64,000 bases of DNA. Source: Streptosporangium saharense (GTDB lineage: Bacteria; Actinomycetota; Actinomycetes; Streptosporangiales; Streptosporangiaceae). Shown here piece by piece: positions 6,665 to 15,462 of this stretch. The translations under genes were made by a program, and so were the position numbers. The notes beneath the pieces were generated by a model. It ran no database searches. It was not told the DNA's origin and worked only from the letters and a program-made list of their open reading frames with translations. Each line of letters begins with the position of its first letter. The stretch's first letter is position 1. The stretch covers positions 51,090-115,089 of the forward strand of contig NZ_JACHJP010000014.1 of NCBI RefSeq assembly GCF_014203715.1, written 5' to 3'.

Positions 6665-7156
6665 ATGCTGGGCAGGACCTACGACACACAGGTGTGCTCG
6701 GCCGCCAGGGCCCTGGAGGTCGTCGGCGAGCGGTGGAGCCTGCTGATCGTGCGTGACGTGCTGTTCGCCGGGGCGAGCCGGTTCGCCGACTTCCAGCGGC
6801 TGGGCATCGCGACCAACATCCTGGCCAAACGCCTGGACAGCCTTGTCGACGCGGGCGTCCTCGAACGGCGGTCGAGCAAGGAGCAGCCCGACCGGAGCAG
6901 CTACGCCGTGACCCAGAAGGGCCTCGACCTGGCACCCGTGATCATCGCGCTGACCCAGTGGGGCGACCGATGGGCGGCACCCGACGGCCCACCTATCCTC
7001 TATCGGCACACGGGCTGCGACGGAACGATCGCCGACCAAACCACCTGCCAAACCTGCGGCCAGATCACCGACCTCACCCAGATCCACGTCATCCACGGCC
7101 CCGGCTTCCCCGAAGCCCTCAAAAAATCCCGGCCAAACACCGCCGACCAGCGGTAA
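6665..7156 (+). CDS. HxlR-family transcriptional regulator
   Basis: 163 residues from the ATG at 6665, preferred because GGGAGGTGG ends about 8 nt before it; an upstream ATG at 6629 lies inside an operator. The HxlR winged helix covers residues about 10-100: CSAARALEVVGERWSLLIVRD, then FADFQRLGIATNILAKRLD and LVDAGVLERR. A C-terminal tail carries CDGTI and CQTCGQ, a short Cys pair of the kind also seen in the HxlR at 59667. It probably represses the divergent SDR gene and itself through the two CTTGCAT palindromes. Confidence 0.92.
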   Translation: MLGRTYDTQVCSAARALEVVGERWSLLIVRDVLFAGASRFADFQRLGIATNILAKRLDSLVDAGVLERRSSKEQPDRSSYAVTQKGLDLAPVIIALTQWGDRWAAPDGPPILYRHTGCDGTIADQTTCQTCGQITDLTQIHVIHGPGFPEALKKSRPNTADQR

Positions 7157-7402
7157 TACAGCCCGAGTTTCTCGTCGTCGGTGACGTTTCGCTCGGAGTG
7201 GGAGCCGCTCCCCTGGAACGGCACGGAGGAACATAGCCCATAGTCACGGCTGATCAGACTCACCGCGCTCCCGATCTCGCACACACGCATGCCCGCTTTG
7301 ATCCCGGACGTCAGTTGCCCCTTCCTCCTGGCCTGTCACCATGAGGTGGTCCGGACGCTCGACCGAGCACACCGCAGGCGACTGCTTGAGGAGTGAGTGA
7401 GC

Positions 7403-7777
7403 ATGACGACGGCACGTCCCTGGAACGACCGGCAGGCGAGGTCGGCCCGGCGGTGGACTCTCGGTGCCGTGGCTCTGAGTCTCGTGGTCGCCGCCGTGTT
7501 GTTCCTCGTGCCGGTCTACGCGTCGGCCACCCCGTCCGGGACCGTTGGCAGGCGCGCGGTCGATCTCGTCGGCGGTCGTGTGCTGCTCTTCCTCGTCCCG
7601 GTCGTGCTCTCCGTGCTCCCCCTCCTCGTCGCCGGAGCGTTGCGTAGGGCGTCCACCCTCGCCGCGGCCATCCTCCTGGGCGCCTTCTGCCTGATCACCC
7701 TGCCTTCGATCGGCATCTTCCTTATCCCCTCCACCGTCTGCCTTCTTGTCGCGTTCACCCGTCTGCTGGCGCGCTGA
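7403..7777 (+). CDS. Small multi-span membrane protein, unknown function
   Basis: About 124 residues with an ATG at 7403; GAGGAG lies 10 nt upstream (a GTG at 7397 in frame is closer to it and less likely). A charged N-terminus is followed by hydrophobic spans near residues 20-42, 58-78, 84-100 and 103-122. The second loop is Arg-rich. No conserved motif recognised. The gene stands alone between the HxlR gene and the IclR regulon; about 240 bp before it contain no supportable gene. Confidence 0.65.
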   Translation: MTTARPWNDRQARSARRWTLGAVALSLVVAAVLFLVPVYASATPSGTVGRRAVDLVGGRVLLFLVPVVLSVLPLLVAGALRRASTLAAAILLGAFCLITLPSIGIFLIPSTVCLLVAFTRLLAR

Positions 7778-7887
7778 CGGCCACCGGTGGCCGCGTGCCG
7801 TACGGGGTCAGAGGTAACGGAGGGGTCCCGGGGAGCGACAGACTGTGGGGGGGGTGGGGTTGGGTCTTGGGTGGTGACTGGTGATGG

Positions 7888-7922
7888 TTCCGTATAACGC
7901 TATAGCATTCCATTATCCGGAA
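7888..7922. promoter_or_regulatory. Paired IclR operator upstream of the IclR gene
   Basis: TTCCA-TTATC-CGGAA (7908-7922) and the half-conserved TTCCG-TATAA-CGCTA (7888-7902). The centres are 20 bp apart. The pair sits just upstream of the IclR start and suggests autoregulation. Confidence 0.75.
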
Positions 7923-7938
7923 TAGGCGAGGGAGAATC

Positions 7939-8697
7939 ATGGGTGAGGTCCAGTCACCGGTGGGAAGTGTCGATCGGGCCCTGCTGATCCTGCAGGAGAT
8001 CGGCAGGCACAGCAGGGGGGCTACCCTCGACGAGTTGTCCACTCGGCTCAGGTTGCCGAAGAGTTCGTTGCACCGGTTGCTCGGCGCGCTGAAGCATCGG
8101 GGGTTCGCAGCGCAGCCCGAGCCGAGCGGTCCCTACTTCCTGGGGACCGAGATGCTGGCGACGGCCTTCAGGTTCTACGAGAACATGGACCTGCGCACCC
8201 TTGTCCATCCGCTGCTGACGCGGTTGAGCGAGGAGTTCGCCGAGACCGTGCACATGGCCATGCTCGACGGGGCCGAGGTCGTCTATCTCGACAAGGTCGA
8301 GGCCGTACGGTCGATCACGATGACCTCGGTGATCGGCGGACGCAACTTCGCGCACTGCACGGGGGTGGGCAAGGCGCTGTTGGCGTGGACCTATCCCACC
8401 GACGAAGCGATCAGGGCGTGGGCCGAGCGGTACGGCCCGCTGGCCTCGCGGACCCGCAACACGATCACCAGCCCGGCGCGGCTGGCCACGCACCTGGCCC
8501 AGATCAGGGAGCGCGGTTACTCGCTCGACCTTGAGGAGAACGAGCCCGGGGTGCGGTGTGTCGCGACCCCGGTGTTCATGGGCAAGTCGACCCCCGTGGC
8601 GGCGGTGAGCGTGACGGCCCTCAAGGACCGCATGTCACCGGCCCGGATGGACGAGTGCGGCAACGCCCTGCGGCTGGCCGTCGCCGAGCAACTCTGA
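7939..8697 (+). CDS. IclR-family transcriptional regulator
   Basis: 252 residues, standard IclR length. The N-terminal winged helix is at about 8-70 (VDRALLILQEIGRH, TLDELSTRLRLPKSSLHRLL). The C-terminal GAF-like effector domain is at about 85-250, with the family segments EFAETVHMAMLDGAEVVYLDK, CTGVGKALLAW and the closing AVSVTAL. IclR proteins sense small catabolic metabolites and bind as a dimer of dimers. Six paired palindromes of the same type lie upstream of this gene and of the surrounding catabolic units, so it is the likely pathway regulator. GAGGGAGA precedes the ATG at 7939. Confidence 0.94.
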   Translation: MGEVQSPVGSVDRALLILQEIGRHSRGATLDELSTRLRLPKSSLHRLLGALKHRGFAAQPEPSGPYFLGTEMLATAFRFYENMDLRTLVHPLLTRLSEEFAETVHMAMLDGAEVVYLDKVEAVRSITMTSVIGGRNFAHCTGVGKALLAWTYPTDEAIRAWAERYGPLASRTRNTITSPARLATHLAQIRERGYSLDLEENEPGVRCVATPVFMGKSTPVAAVSVTALKDRMSPARMDECGNALRLAVAEQL

Positions 8698-8730
8698 CCC
8701 TTGACAGGGCGTTCTCGGCGGTGATCTGCT

Positions 8731-8765
8731 GAGAGCCATTTGGAATAGCGTTCTGTGATACGGAA
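8731..8765. promoter_or_regulatory. Paired IclR operator upstream of the SMP-30 gene
   Basis: TTCTG-TGATA-CGGAA (8751-8765), preceded 20 bp upstream by a weak partner ending TGGAA (8731-8745). It lies directly before the lactonase start at 8778. Confidence 0.65.
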
Positions 8766-8777
8766 TAGGAACGGCAC

Positions 8778-9635
8778 ATGAACCTCACCGTGGTCTCCAA
8801 GCCGAGGATCGTCCCCGGCCCCCGTGCGCTGCTCGGCGAGGGGCCCCGCTGGGACGAACGCACGCGAACCCTGCTGTGGGTGGACATCCCCGCGGGCAAG
8901 GTGCACCGGCTCGACCCCGCGGACGGCTCACGCGGCGTGATCGACGTGGGCATGGCGGTCGGGGTCGCGGTCCCCAGGGCGGAGGGCGGGCTGGCCCTGG
9001 CCGTACGGGACGGCTTCGCCGTACTCGCGGAAGACAGGTTGGAGATCGTCGCGCCCGTGACCGCGGACGAGCGGCCGGGGAACCGGATGAACGACGGCGC
9101 CTGCGACCGGGCGGGCCGTTTCTTCGCGGGCACCATGGCCGAGGACGACACCCCGGGGGCCGGGGCGCTCTACCGGCTCGGGCCCGGACGGCGCTGCGAG
9201 CGGGTGGTCGGGGACGTCGCGATCTCCAACGGCGTCGCGTGGAGCCCGGACGAGCGGCTGATGTACTACGTGGACACGCCGACGGGGCGGATCGACGTCT
9301 TCGACTACGACCCGGCGGAGGGGAGCCTGGCCAACCGGAGGCTGTTCGCCATGATCCCCAGGGGCCTGCCCGACGGTCTCGCCGTGGACACGAGCGGGCA
9401 CGTGTGGGTCGCGCTGTGGGGTGGCGGGGCCGTACTGCGACTGCGTCCTGACGGGAGCCACGACCTGACCGTGGAGATCCCCGCGACCAACGTGACGAGC
9501 TGCGCGTTCGGCGGCCCTGACCTGAACGTGCTGTACGTGACCAGCGCCTGGGACGGGGAGACGGGCGGTGAGCTGTTCCGGTGCGAGACCTTCTTCACCG
9601 GCCTGCCCGCCAACCCCTACCGGGAGAACGGATAA
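8778..9635 (+). CDS. SMP-30/gluconolactonase/LRE family sugar lactonase
   Basis: 285 residues, normal for SMP-30 lactonases. The beta-propeller motifs are GEGPRWDE near residue 20 (metal-binding Glu), NRMNDGACDRAGRF near 103, ISNGVAWSPDE near 148 and GLPDGLAVD near 195 (metal-binding Asn and Asp positions of the family). These cytosolic, divalent-metal enzymes open aldonolactones to aldonates. Its gene follows the IclR gene and has its own paired IclR site, so it probably hydrolyses the lactone made by a sugar dehydrogenase of the same regulon. Its stop converges with the sugar-permease operon across a strong hairpin. Confidence 0.9.
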   Translation: MNLTVVSKPRIVPGPRALLGEGPRWDERTRTLLWVDIPAGKVHRLDPADGSRGVIDVGMAVGVAVPRAEGGLALAVRDGFAVLAEDRLEIVAPVTADERPGNRMNDGACDRAGRFFAGTMAEDDTPGAGALYRLGPGRRCERVVGDVAISNGVAWSPDERLMYYVDTPTGRIDVFDYDPAEGSLANRRLFAMIPRGLPDGLAVDTSGHVWVALWGGGAVLRLRPDGSHDLTVEIPATNVTSCAFGGPDLNVLYVTSAWDGETGGELFRCETFFTGLPANPYRENG

Positions 9636-9639
9636 AGCG

Positions 9640-9671
9640 CCCGGTGGGACGGCCCCCGCCGTCCCACCGGG
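9640..9671. terminator. Bidirectional terminator hairpin
   Basis: A perfect 13-bp stem: CCCGGTGGGACGG (9640-9652) and its complement (9659-9671), with a 6-nt loop. It is placed between convergent stops at 9635 and 9688. Confidence 0.8.
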
Positions 9672-9687
9672 ACACCGGTGAAGGGGG

Positions 9688-10503
9688 TCAGCCCTTCACC
9701 GCGCCGGTCAGCGCCTGGACGAAGCGGCGCTGACCGAAGAGGAAGACGCCCAGGACGGGCAGCGTGGTGAGCACGGTGCCCGCCATGACGGCAGGCCAGT
9801 CGGCCTTGTGCTGGCCCTGGAAGGTGGTCAGCCCGACCTGGACCGTGTAGTTCGCCTCCGAACTGATCGCCACCAGCGGCCAGAACAGGTCGTTCCAGGC
9901 CGTGATGAAGGTGATGACGGCCAGCGCGGCGAGGGCGGGCTTGGCCACCGGCAGCACGACCCTGAAGAACACCGCGAACCGCGAGCATCCGTCGATCCTG
10001 GCGGCCTCCTCCAGTTCCTTGGGGAAGGACTGGAAGAACGCGGTCATCAGGTAGATGCCGACCGCCGAGCTGAGCTGCGGCACGATGAGCGCGCCCAGCG
10101 TGTCGGTCAGCCCGACCTTGTTGAAGATCAGGAACGTCGGGATCACCGTGAGCTGGAAGGGGATCAGCGCCGTGGCGATCACCAGGACCAGGGTGATCCT
10201 GGAGCCGATGAACCGCATCCTCGCGAAGGCGTAGCCCGCCATGCTGCACAGCGCGAGCTGGGCGATCACGATCGCGCCCGAGACGAGCACGCTGTTGAGG
10301 AACCAGCGCGGGAAGTCCGAGCCCTGCAGGACCGTACGGTATCCACCCAGGTCGAGGGCCTCCGGCCAGACCGAGGGCGGGAAGCGGTTCAGCTCGCCCT
10401 GGGTCATGAACGAGCTGAGCACCATCCAGACGAACGGCAGCACGGTCACCGCGGACATCGGCACGAGCACCAGGTGCCACCCGCTGGGCAGACGACGTCT
10501 CAT
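9688..10503 (-). CDS. ABC sugar transporter permease (MalG/CUT1 type)
   Basis: 271 residues from the ATG at 10503, which overlaps the stop of the upstream permease by 4 bp. Six hydrophobic spans are visible, with the ATPase-contacting EAA loop at EAARIDGCSRF and the typical C-terminus (FGQRRFVQALTGAVKG). It is the second inner-membrane subunit of a carbohydrate importer. As in most actinobacteria no ATPase gene is in the operon; a shared MsiK-like ATPase encoded elsewhere is the usual partner. It is the last gene of the GH4 - binding protein - permease - permease operon. Confidence 0.94.
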   Translation of the reverse strand: MRRRLPSGWHLVLVPMSAVTVLPFVWMVLSSFMTQGELNRFPPSVWPEALDLGGYRTVLQGSDFPRWFLNSVLVSGAIVIAQLALCSMAGYAFARMRFIGSRITLVLVIATALIPFQLTVIPTFLIFNKVGLTDTLGALIVPQLSSAVGIYLMTAFFQSFPKELEEAARIDGCSRFAVFFRVVLPVAKPALAALAVITFITAWNDLFWPLVAISSEANYTVQVGLTTFQGQHKADWPAVMAGTVLTTLPVLGVFLFGQRRFVQALTGAVKG

Positions 10504-11432
10504 CGCATGGCCCCTCTCCTGCGCGCGACCAGCAGGCCCGCGATGATCAGCAGCAGGGTCCCGGCGAACAGCACGTAGGCGACGGCCGCGCCGTACCCGG
10601 CGGTAAAGAAGCTGAAGGCGAGCTGCCAGACGTAGTAGACGATCGTCACCGTGGAGTTGGCGGGACCGCCCTTGGTGGTGGTCACGATCAGGTCGAAGAA
10701 CTGCAGCGCGTCGATCAGTCCCCAGACGCCGAGGAAGATCGTCATGGACCGTACCGAGGGCACGATGATGTGCCAGAACGTGGCCCACCTGCTCGCGCCG
10801 TCGATGGCCGCCGCTTCGAGGACCTCCTTGCTGATCTCCTGGATCGCGGCCAGGTAGATCACCACGGAGAACCCGAAGCGGGTCCAGAAGAAGATCAGCG
10901 TCAGCACGAACATCGCCTGGGACGGGCTGCTCAGCAGGCCCTGGACCGGCAGCCCGAGCTTGACGAACAGGCCGTTCATCAGCCCGAAGTCACGGTCGAA
11001 GATGTAGCCCATGAGCAGACCGGCCGAGGTGGCCGAGGCGATGTACGGCACCAGGAAGCAGGCCCGGTAGAACCCGATGCCGCGCACCTTCCTGTTCAGC
11101 AGCACCGCGACCAGCAGGCCGGCGATCAGCGAGGCCGGGATGTAGAGCACGACCAGCAGCCCGGTGTTCCTGAGCGCCTGGTAGAACACCGGGTCCTGGA
11201 ACAGCGCCCGGTAGTTGTCGAGCCCGACGTTGCGCCCCGGCGTCATCAGGTCGGAGTCGGTGAAGGAGAGCATGAGCGCCCACGCCATGGGGATCAGCGA
11301 GAACCCCAGGATGATCACCGTCGCCGGTCCCGCGAACGACCATCCCGTGACGTTGTCGGCCAGCTTCCTGCGGTCGGGTCTCCGCTTCGGGGCCGCGGTC
11401 TCCGCCCGGCTGAGCGCCTGCACGTTGCTCAT
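10500..11432 (-). CDS. ABC sugar transporter permease (MalF/CUT1 type)
   Basis: 310 residues starting MSNVQALSRAET at 11432; longer upstream frames are shadow. The N-terminal cytoplasmic segment is followed by about six spans and the EAA loop (EAAAIDGASRW). It forms the channel together with the downstream MalG-like subunit. The start overlaps the binding-protein stop by 4 bp and the end overlaps the next start by 4 bp, showing tight translational coupling. Confidence 0.94.
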   Translation of the reverse strand: MSNVQALSRAETAAPKRRPDRRKLADNVTGWSFAGPATVIILGFSLIPMAWALMLSFTDSDLMTPGRNVGLDNYRALFQDPVFYQALRNTGLLVVLYIPASLIAGLLVAVLLNRKVRGIGFYRACFLVPYIASATSAGLLMGYIFDRDFGLMNGLFVKLGLPVQGLLSSPSQAMFVLTLIFFWTRFGFSVVIYLAAIQEISKEVLEAAAIDGASRWATFWHIIVPSVRSMTIFLGVWGLIDALQFFDLIVTTTKGGPANSTVTIVYYVWQLAFSFFTAGYGAAVAYVLFAGTLLLIIAGLLVARRRGAMR

Positions 11433-12721
11433 GATCCCGGTACGGCCAGCGCCGCGTCCGCCTTGGCGGCGGCCTCGTCCAGGGCTTCCTTGGTGGTCGT
11501 CCTGCCGAGCAGGGTCTTGGCGATGGCGTCGGCCACGAAGGAGGACACCCGGGGGTACTTCGTCGTCGGCGGTCTGACCCGCTTGGCGTTGGCGAGGTTG
11601 GCCGAGATCACGTCGACTCCCGGATACTTCTTCAGATAGTCCTGGTAGCCGGGCAGCTTGGTGATCGACTCGCGGATCGGCAGCGATCCGGTGGCCGTCA
11701 TCCACTCAAGCTCCTGCTCCGGCGCGGTCAGCCAGCTCAGGAAGGTGGTGGCGGCCTTGACCCGGCGTTCGTCGTGGTTGAACACGACCCAGTTGTCGGG
11801 TCCGGAGACCGTCTCGTGGTTGCCGTTGGTCCCGGGCAGCTGCACGACGCCGTAGTCGACCTTGGCCGCCTGCAGGTCGGGAAGCACCCAGGGACCCGAC
11901 ATGAAGAAGCCGAGCCGTCCCGACTCGAAGAGCTTCTGGCCCTTCTCGGCGGGGCTTGAGTCCAGGTAGAGGGACTTGTCCTCGACCGCCATGGCCCGCA
12001 GCAGGTCGAGCGCCTGCTGTCCCGCCGGGGAGTTGAAGGTGGCCTTCCTCTGGTCGGGCGAGAGGATGTCGCCGCCCGCCTGCCAGAGCATCGGCCACAG
12101 GCCCCACACGGCCTCCTCGCCGCCGCTGATCGGCCAGGTGGCGCCGAAGACGCCGTCGCCGGGGGCAGTCATCTTCTTGGACATCTCCCGGAAGTCGGCC
12201 CACGTCCAGTCGGGCTTGGGGTGCTCGATCCCGGCCTTGTCCAGAAGTTTCTTGTTGTAGAGGACGACCATGTTGTCCACCACGGCGGGGAAGCCGATGA
12301 CCTTGCCCTGCACGGTGACCGACTCGCGCTCGTTGGCCCAGAAGTCCTGCCACCTGGCTTCCGGGGTCTTGGTGTAGGCGGTCAGGTCGGCCACCTTGGG
12401 GTTGCGGGCGACGTTGGGCGCCCACGAGCCGTACAGGTAGGCGATGTCGGGGTAGGCGTCCGAGGTGAGCGCGGCGGTGATCTTGGGAAGCATGCCGTCC
12501 GCGGTCGCGCCGCCCGACTCGACCCGGACCCTGACGTCCTTGTGCGTGTCGTTGAACCGGGTGACCAGCTTCTCGATCGTCTTGGCCGAGGTGTCCTCCT
12601 GGCCGTGCCAGATGACGATCTCCGCGGGTCCCGACGCCTTCTCGCCCGAGGCGGAGCAGCCGGTGGCGGTCAGCGCGACGACGGCGGCCAGGGTGGTGGC
12701 CGCGGTGAGTGCCCTTCTCAT
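11429..12721 (-). CDS. Extracellular solute-binding lipoprotein of a sugar ABC importer
   Basis: 430 residues with a lipoprotein signal peptide: charged MRRA, a hydrophobic core, and lipobox LTATGC (Cys near residue 22). The mature part matches family 1 binding proteins (IVIWHGQ near the start, GFPAVVDNMVVLYNKKLLDKAG, and TWADFREMSKKM). It captures the sugar outside the membrane for the two permeases. Its ATG overlaps the end of the first GH4 gene by 4 bp, so glycosidase and importer are co-translated and the imported ligand is probably an oligosaccharide cut inside the cell by GH4. Confidence 0.94.
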   Translation of the reverse strand: MRRALTAATTLAAVVALTATGCSASGEKASGPAEIVIWHGQEDTSAKTIEKLVTRFNDTHKDVRVRVESGGATADGMLPKITAALTSDAYPDIAYLYGSWAPNVARNPKVADLTAYTKTPEARWQDFWANERESVTVQGKVIGFPAVVDNMVVLYNKKLLDKAGIEHPKPDWTWADFREMSKKMTAPGDGVFGATWPISGGEEAVWGLWPMLWQAGGDILSPDQRKATFNSPAGQQALDLLRAMAVEDKSLYLDSSPAEKGQKLFESGRLGFFMSGPWVLPDLQAAKVDYGVVQLPGTNGNHETVSGPDNWVVFNHDERRVKAATTFLSWLTAPEQELEWMTATGSLPIRESITKLPGYQDYLKKYPGVDVISANLANAKRVRPPTTKYPRVSSFVADAIAKTLLGRTTTKEALDEAAAKADAALAVPGS

Positions 12722-14007
12722 CGGACCCCCTCGGGAAGCAGGTCGCCGTGGGCCGCGATCATCTCGTCCACGAGGTCGTGGATCTGCTTGAGAGTGAGCG
12801 TGGCCGAGGCGTTCGGGTCGAGCATGGCGGCGTGGTAGACGTGGTCGCGACGGCCTTCGAGGGCCGCCCGGACGGTCAGGTCGCCCACGTTGAGGAAGGT
12901 CGTGTTCAGCGCGGCGAGCTGGGCGGGCATCTCGCCGATCGCGGTGGGCCGCATCCCGGACCTGTCGACCAGGCAGGGCACCTCGACGCAGGCGTCCTTG
13001 GGCAGGTTGGAGATGAGGCCGTTGTTGCGCACGTTGCCGTGCACGACCCTGCGGGTGCCGGTCTCGATGGAGTGGATGACCTCGGAGGCCAGCTCCATCG
13101 CGGGTTCGATCTCGACCCCCTCGCCCGCTGCCAGCCGTCTTCTGGTCTCCTCGTAGGTGTCGAGGTTCTCCTCGGACCAGCGCAGGTAGATCTCCACGGG
13201 GATGCGGAAGTGCTCGACCTGGTCGTCGTGGTGCAGGAACCAGGGGAGATACTCGGAGCCGTGCTCACTGGACTCGGTCGGGAAATAGCCGAAACGGCGG
13301 TACATCTCCACCCGGACGGTCCGGCGCAGCTCAGGGTCGCGCTCGATGACCTCGTCCAGCACGGGGTAGAGGTCGCGGCCCCGGTGCTCGAACTTCAGCA
13401 CGAACGCCTGGTGGTTGGCTCCCGCCGTGACGTAGGAGACCTCCTCCTCGGGCACGCCGACGAGCGAGGCCAGGCGGGCCTGGGTGTCGCGCACCGAGTG
13501 ACACAGCCCGAAGACGTTCTTGAACGGCGTGCCCTGGTAGACGGCCCTGGGGATCATCGCCATCGGGTTGGTGTAGTTGAGCAGCAGCGACTGTGGAGCC
13601 AGCTCGGCCAGGTCGTTGCCCAGGCCGACCATCACGGGGATCGTGCGCAGCGCGCGGAAGATGCCGCCGATGCCGAGGGTGTCGGCGATCGTCTGGCGCA
13701 GGCCGTACCGGCGCGGGATCTCGAAGTCCACGCGGGTTGCCTCGTATCCACCGACCGCGATCTCGTTGATGACGTAGTCGGCGCCGTCGACGGCGGCACG
13801 ACGGTCGAGGTGGACCTCGACCTTGGCGCCCAGACCGAGCTTGGCGACCATCCAACCGGCCATGGCCTCGGCGGTGGCCAGCCTTTCGGCATTGATGTCG
13901 TGCAGGACCAGGGTGGAATCCCCCAGTTCCGGAAATGTCAGGATGTCAGAGAGGACGTTCTTGGTGAACTCGACGCTGCCCGCGCCGATGAACACGATGC
14001 GTGCCAT
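12718..14007 (-). CDS. GH4 family NAD-dependent glycosidase (alpha-galactosidase/MelA-like), copy 1
   Basis: 429 residues from the ATG at 14007, with GGAAGG about 10 nt upstream. The N-terminal Rossmann loop is IVFIGAGSVEFTKN. MelA-type landmarks follow: INEIAVGG, the YTNPMAM-like segment, the metal-binding GLCHSV (Cys-His-Ser) near residue 170, and a metal-binding His region near AGANHQAF. GH4 enzymes oxidise C3 of the glycone with NAD and need Mn2+ and a reductant; this subgroup acts mostly on alpha-galactosides or galacturonides. It is the first gene of the importer operon under a paired IclR operator. A paralogue lies at 16545. Confidence 0.9.
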   Translation of the reverse strand: MARIVFIGAGSVEFTKNVLSDILTFPELGDSTLVLHDINAERLATAEAMAGWMVAKLGLGAKVEVHLDRRAAVDGADYVINEIAVGGYEATRVDFEIPRRYGLRQTIADTLGIGGIFRALRTIPVMVGLGNDLAELAPQSLLLNYTNPMAMIPRAVYQGTPFKNVFGLCHSVRDTQARLASLVGVPEEEVSYVTAGANHQAFVLKFEHRGRDLYPVLDEVIERDPELRRTVRVEMYRRFGYFPTESSEHGSEYLPWFLHHDDQVEHFRIPVEIYLRWSEENLDTYEETRRRLAAGEGVEIEPAMELASEVIHSIETGTRRVVHGNVRNNGLISNLPKDACVEVPCLVDRSGMRPTAIGEMPAQLAALNTTFLNVGDLTVRAALEGRRDHVYHAAMLDPNASATLTLKQIHDLVDEMIAAHGDLLPEGVR

Positions 14008-14069
14008 GGGATTTTTCCTTCCACAGAGCACGGCGGCGTTAACCGCTGCGTGCGGTGAGTATAGCGACT

Positions 14070-14104
14070 GTCCGTTATACGGACCAGCATTCCGTTATAC
14101 GGAA
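14070..14104. promoter_or_regulatory. Paired IclR operator of the GH4/importer operon
   Basis: GTCCG-TTATA-CGGAC (14070-14084) and TTCCG-TTATA-CGGAA (14090-14104), both perfect 5-5-5 palindromes, centres 20 bp apart, 63 bp upstream of the GH4 start. This is the best-conserved pair in the regulon. Confidence 0.85.
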
Positions 14105-14232
14105 TAACCTGCAAGACCGGGCAAGATCCGATCAGGGCATCGGAAGATCGTTGACGATCTGTCACGTTCCACGACGCCAGAGGCCCTTCGGGGGGCTCCG
14201 GCAGGGTTGACATTCCTCCCTCTTACTCGCTT

Positions 14233-14267
14233 TCCTTGATCGCGGAACTCCGTTCTGTTATACGGAA
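14233..14267. promoter_or_regulatory. Paired IclR operator upstream of the GH114 gene
   Basis: TTCTG-TTATA-CGGAA (14253-14267) and a degenerate site with CGGAA at 14243-14247, right half-sites 20 bp apart. The proximal site ends 5 nt before the GTG, so bound protein would block initiation. TTGACA at 14207-14212 is a possible -35 element. Confidence 0.7.
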
Positions 14268-14272
14268 AGAGA

Positions 14273-15415
14273 GTGAACGTCTTGAGCAAGTTCTCCCCTC
14301 CGAGGCGGACCCCGCTCCGCCTGGGCGTCCTGGTGGGTGTCGCCGCGACCACGATCGTCGCCACGGCCCTCGCCGCGGGCGCCACCTCCGCCACCGGGAA
14401 CACCGGGACCGGCGTGGCAGCCACGGGGGCTGTCACGGCGGTCACCGCGACCCCCACCGCCAAGCCCGACCCCGGGCACAGGCGCTACAAGCCCAAGCCG
14501 AAGCCCACGAAGAGCCCCACGGCCAAGCCCACCCCGAGCCCGACGGCCAGTCCCACGGCCGTGCCCAAGAGCGACATCTGGCGCCCCGCGCTCCGCAGCC
14601 GCTGGCAGTACCAGTTGGAGGGCAACCCGGCCTACCCCGCGACCGGGGGCGTCAACGTCAACATCTGCGCGGTGCCGCAGACCGGTGGCGCCTGCGTGCA
14701 GCCCGACATGTACGACATCGACCTCTACGCCAACGTGGGGAACAACACGACCCTGAACACCGAGGCCGTCAAGGCCATCCACGCCCGCGGCGCCAAGGCG
14801 ATCTGCTACGTCGACGCCGGGTCCATCGAGGACTTCCGTCCTGACTACCAGCAGTTCCTCGACTGGCACAACAGCCACGGCAAGTCCCTGCTCGGCAAGC
14901 CGTTCAGCAGCACGTTCCCGAACGAGCGCTGGGCGAACATCAACAACGACAAGGGACAACGTGACTTCCTGCTGCAGATGATGGAGGCGCGCGTCGCCAA
15001 GTGCGCGAGCGCCGGGTTCGACGGGGTTGAGTTCGACGTCGTGCACGCGCACGAGGAGGGGGCCTCGGTCACCGGCTGGAACATCAGCCCCGCGACCCAG
15101 CTCACCTACAACCGGGCCCTGGCGGGCATCGCCCACCGGTACGGCCTGGCCGTCGGGCTCAAGAACGACCTGAGCCAGGTCGCCGACCTGGTCGCGGACT
15201 TCGACTTCGCGGTCAACGAGGAGTGCTTCCAGTACGACGAGTGCGGTGACCTCAAGCCCTTCGTCAAGGCGGGCAAGCCGGTCTTCCAGGTGGAGTACCT
15301 CACGGCGCCGGGCACCTTCTGCCCGAAGGCGAACTCCACGACGTTCGACTTCAACGCCATCAAGAAGTCGAAGGACTACGACCTGAACGACCTGCCGTAC
15401 ACGCCCTGTCGGTGA
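14273..15415 (+). CDS. Secreted GH114 endo-alpha-1,4-polygalactosaminidase
   Basis: 380 residues. A signal peptide covers roughly residues 12-40 (Arg-rich start, LGVLVGVAATTIVATALAAG), then a Pro/Thr/Lys linker at about 60-100 (KPKPKPTKSPT). The GH114 TIM barrel spans about 102-380: WQYQLEG, YDIDLYAN, AKAICYVDAGSIEDFRPDY, FDGVEFDVVHAHEEG, GLAVGLKND and FAVNEECFQYDEC. The acidic VEFD motif is at the expected catalytic position. GH114 enzymes cleave alpha-1,4-linked galactosamine polymers such as fungal galactosaminogalactan. A paired IclR operator ends 5 nt before the GTG, tying extracellular polymer attack to the importer and GH4 operon. Confidence 0.88.
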   Translation: MNVLSKFSPPRRTPLRLGVLVGVAATTIVATALAAGATSATGNTGTGVAATGAVTAVTATPTAKPDPGHRRYKPKPKPTKSPTAKPTPSPTASPTAVPKSDIWRPALRSRWQYQLEGNPAYPATGGVNVNICAVPQTGGACVQPDMYDIDLYANVGNNTTLNTEAVKAIHARGAKAICYVDAGSIEDFRPDYQQFLDWHNSHGKSLLGKPFSSTFPNERWANINNDKGQRDFLLQMMEARVAKCASAGFDGVEFDVVHAHEEGASVTGWNISPATQLTYNRALAGIAHRYGLAVGLKNDLSQVADLVADFDFAVNEECFQYDECGDLKPFVKAGKPVFQVEYLTAPGTFCPKANSTTFDFNAIKKSKDYDLNDLPYTPCR

Positions 15416-15425
15416 TCTTGTTGTC

Positions 15426-15454
15426 GGCCGTCCCTCCGCTCCGGGGGGACGGCC
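15426..15454. terminator. Bidirectional terminator hairpin
   Basis: GGCCGTCCC (15426-15434) pairs with GGGACGGCC (15446-15454) between the convergent GH114 and amidohydrolase stops. Confidence 0.75.
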
Positions 15455-15462
15455 GGTCCCTC

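Noticed and set aside
7157-7402. A decayed gene on the minus strand (SLISRDYGLCSS...)
   Set aside because: The frame has no start site or conserved motif and is too short to support.
12709-14058. 449-residue plus-strand frame opposite GH4 copy 1
   Set aside because: Antisense shadow of the GH4 gene, rich in Gly/Val/His/Asp with no motif.
14207-14240. TTGACA as a complete sigma70 promoter of the GH114 gene
   Set aside because: No acceptable -10 hexamer at 16-18 bp; left only as a possible -35 element.
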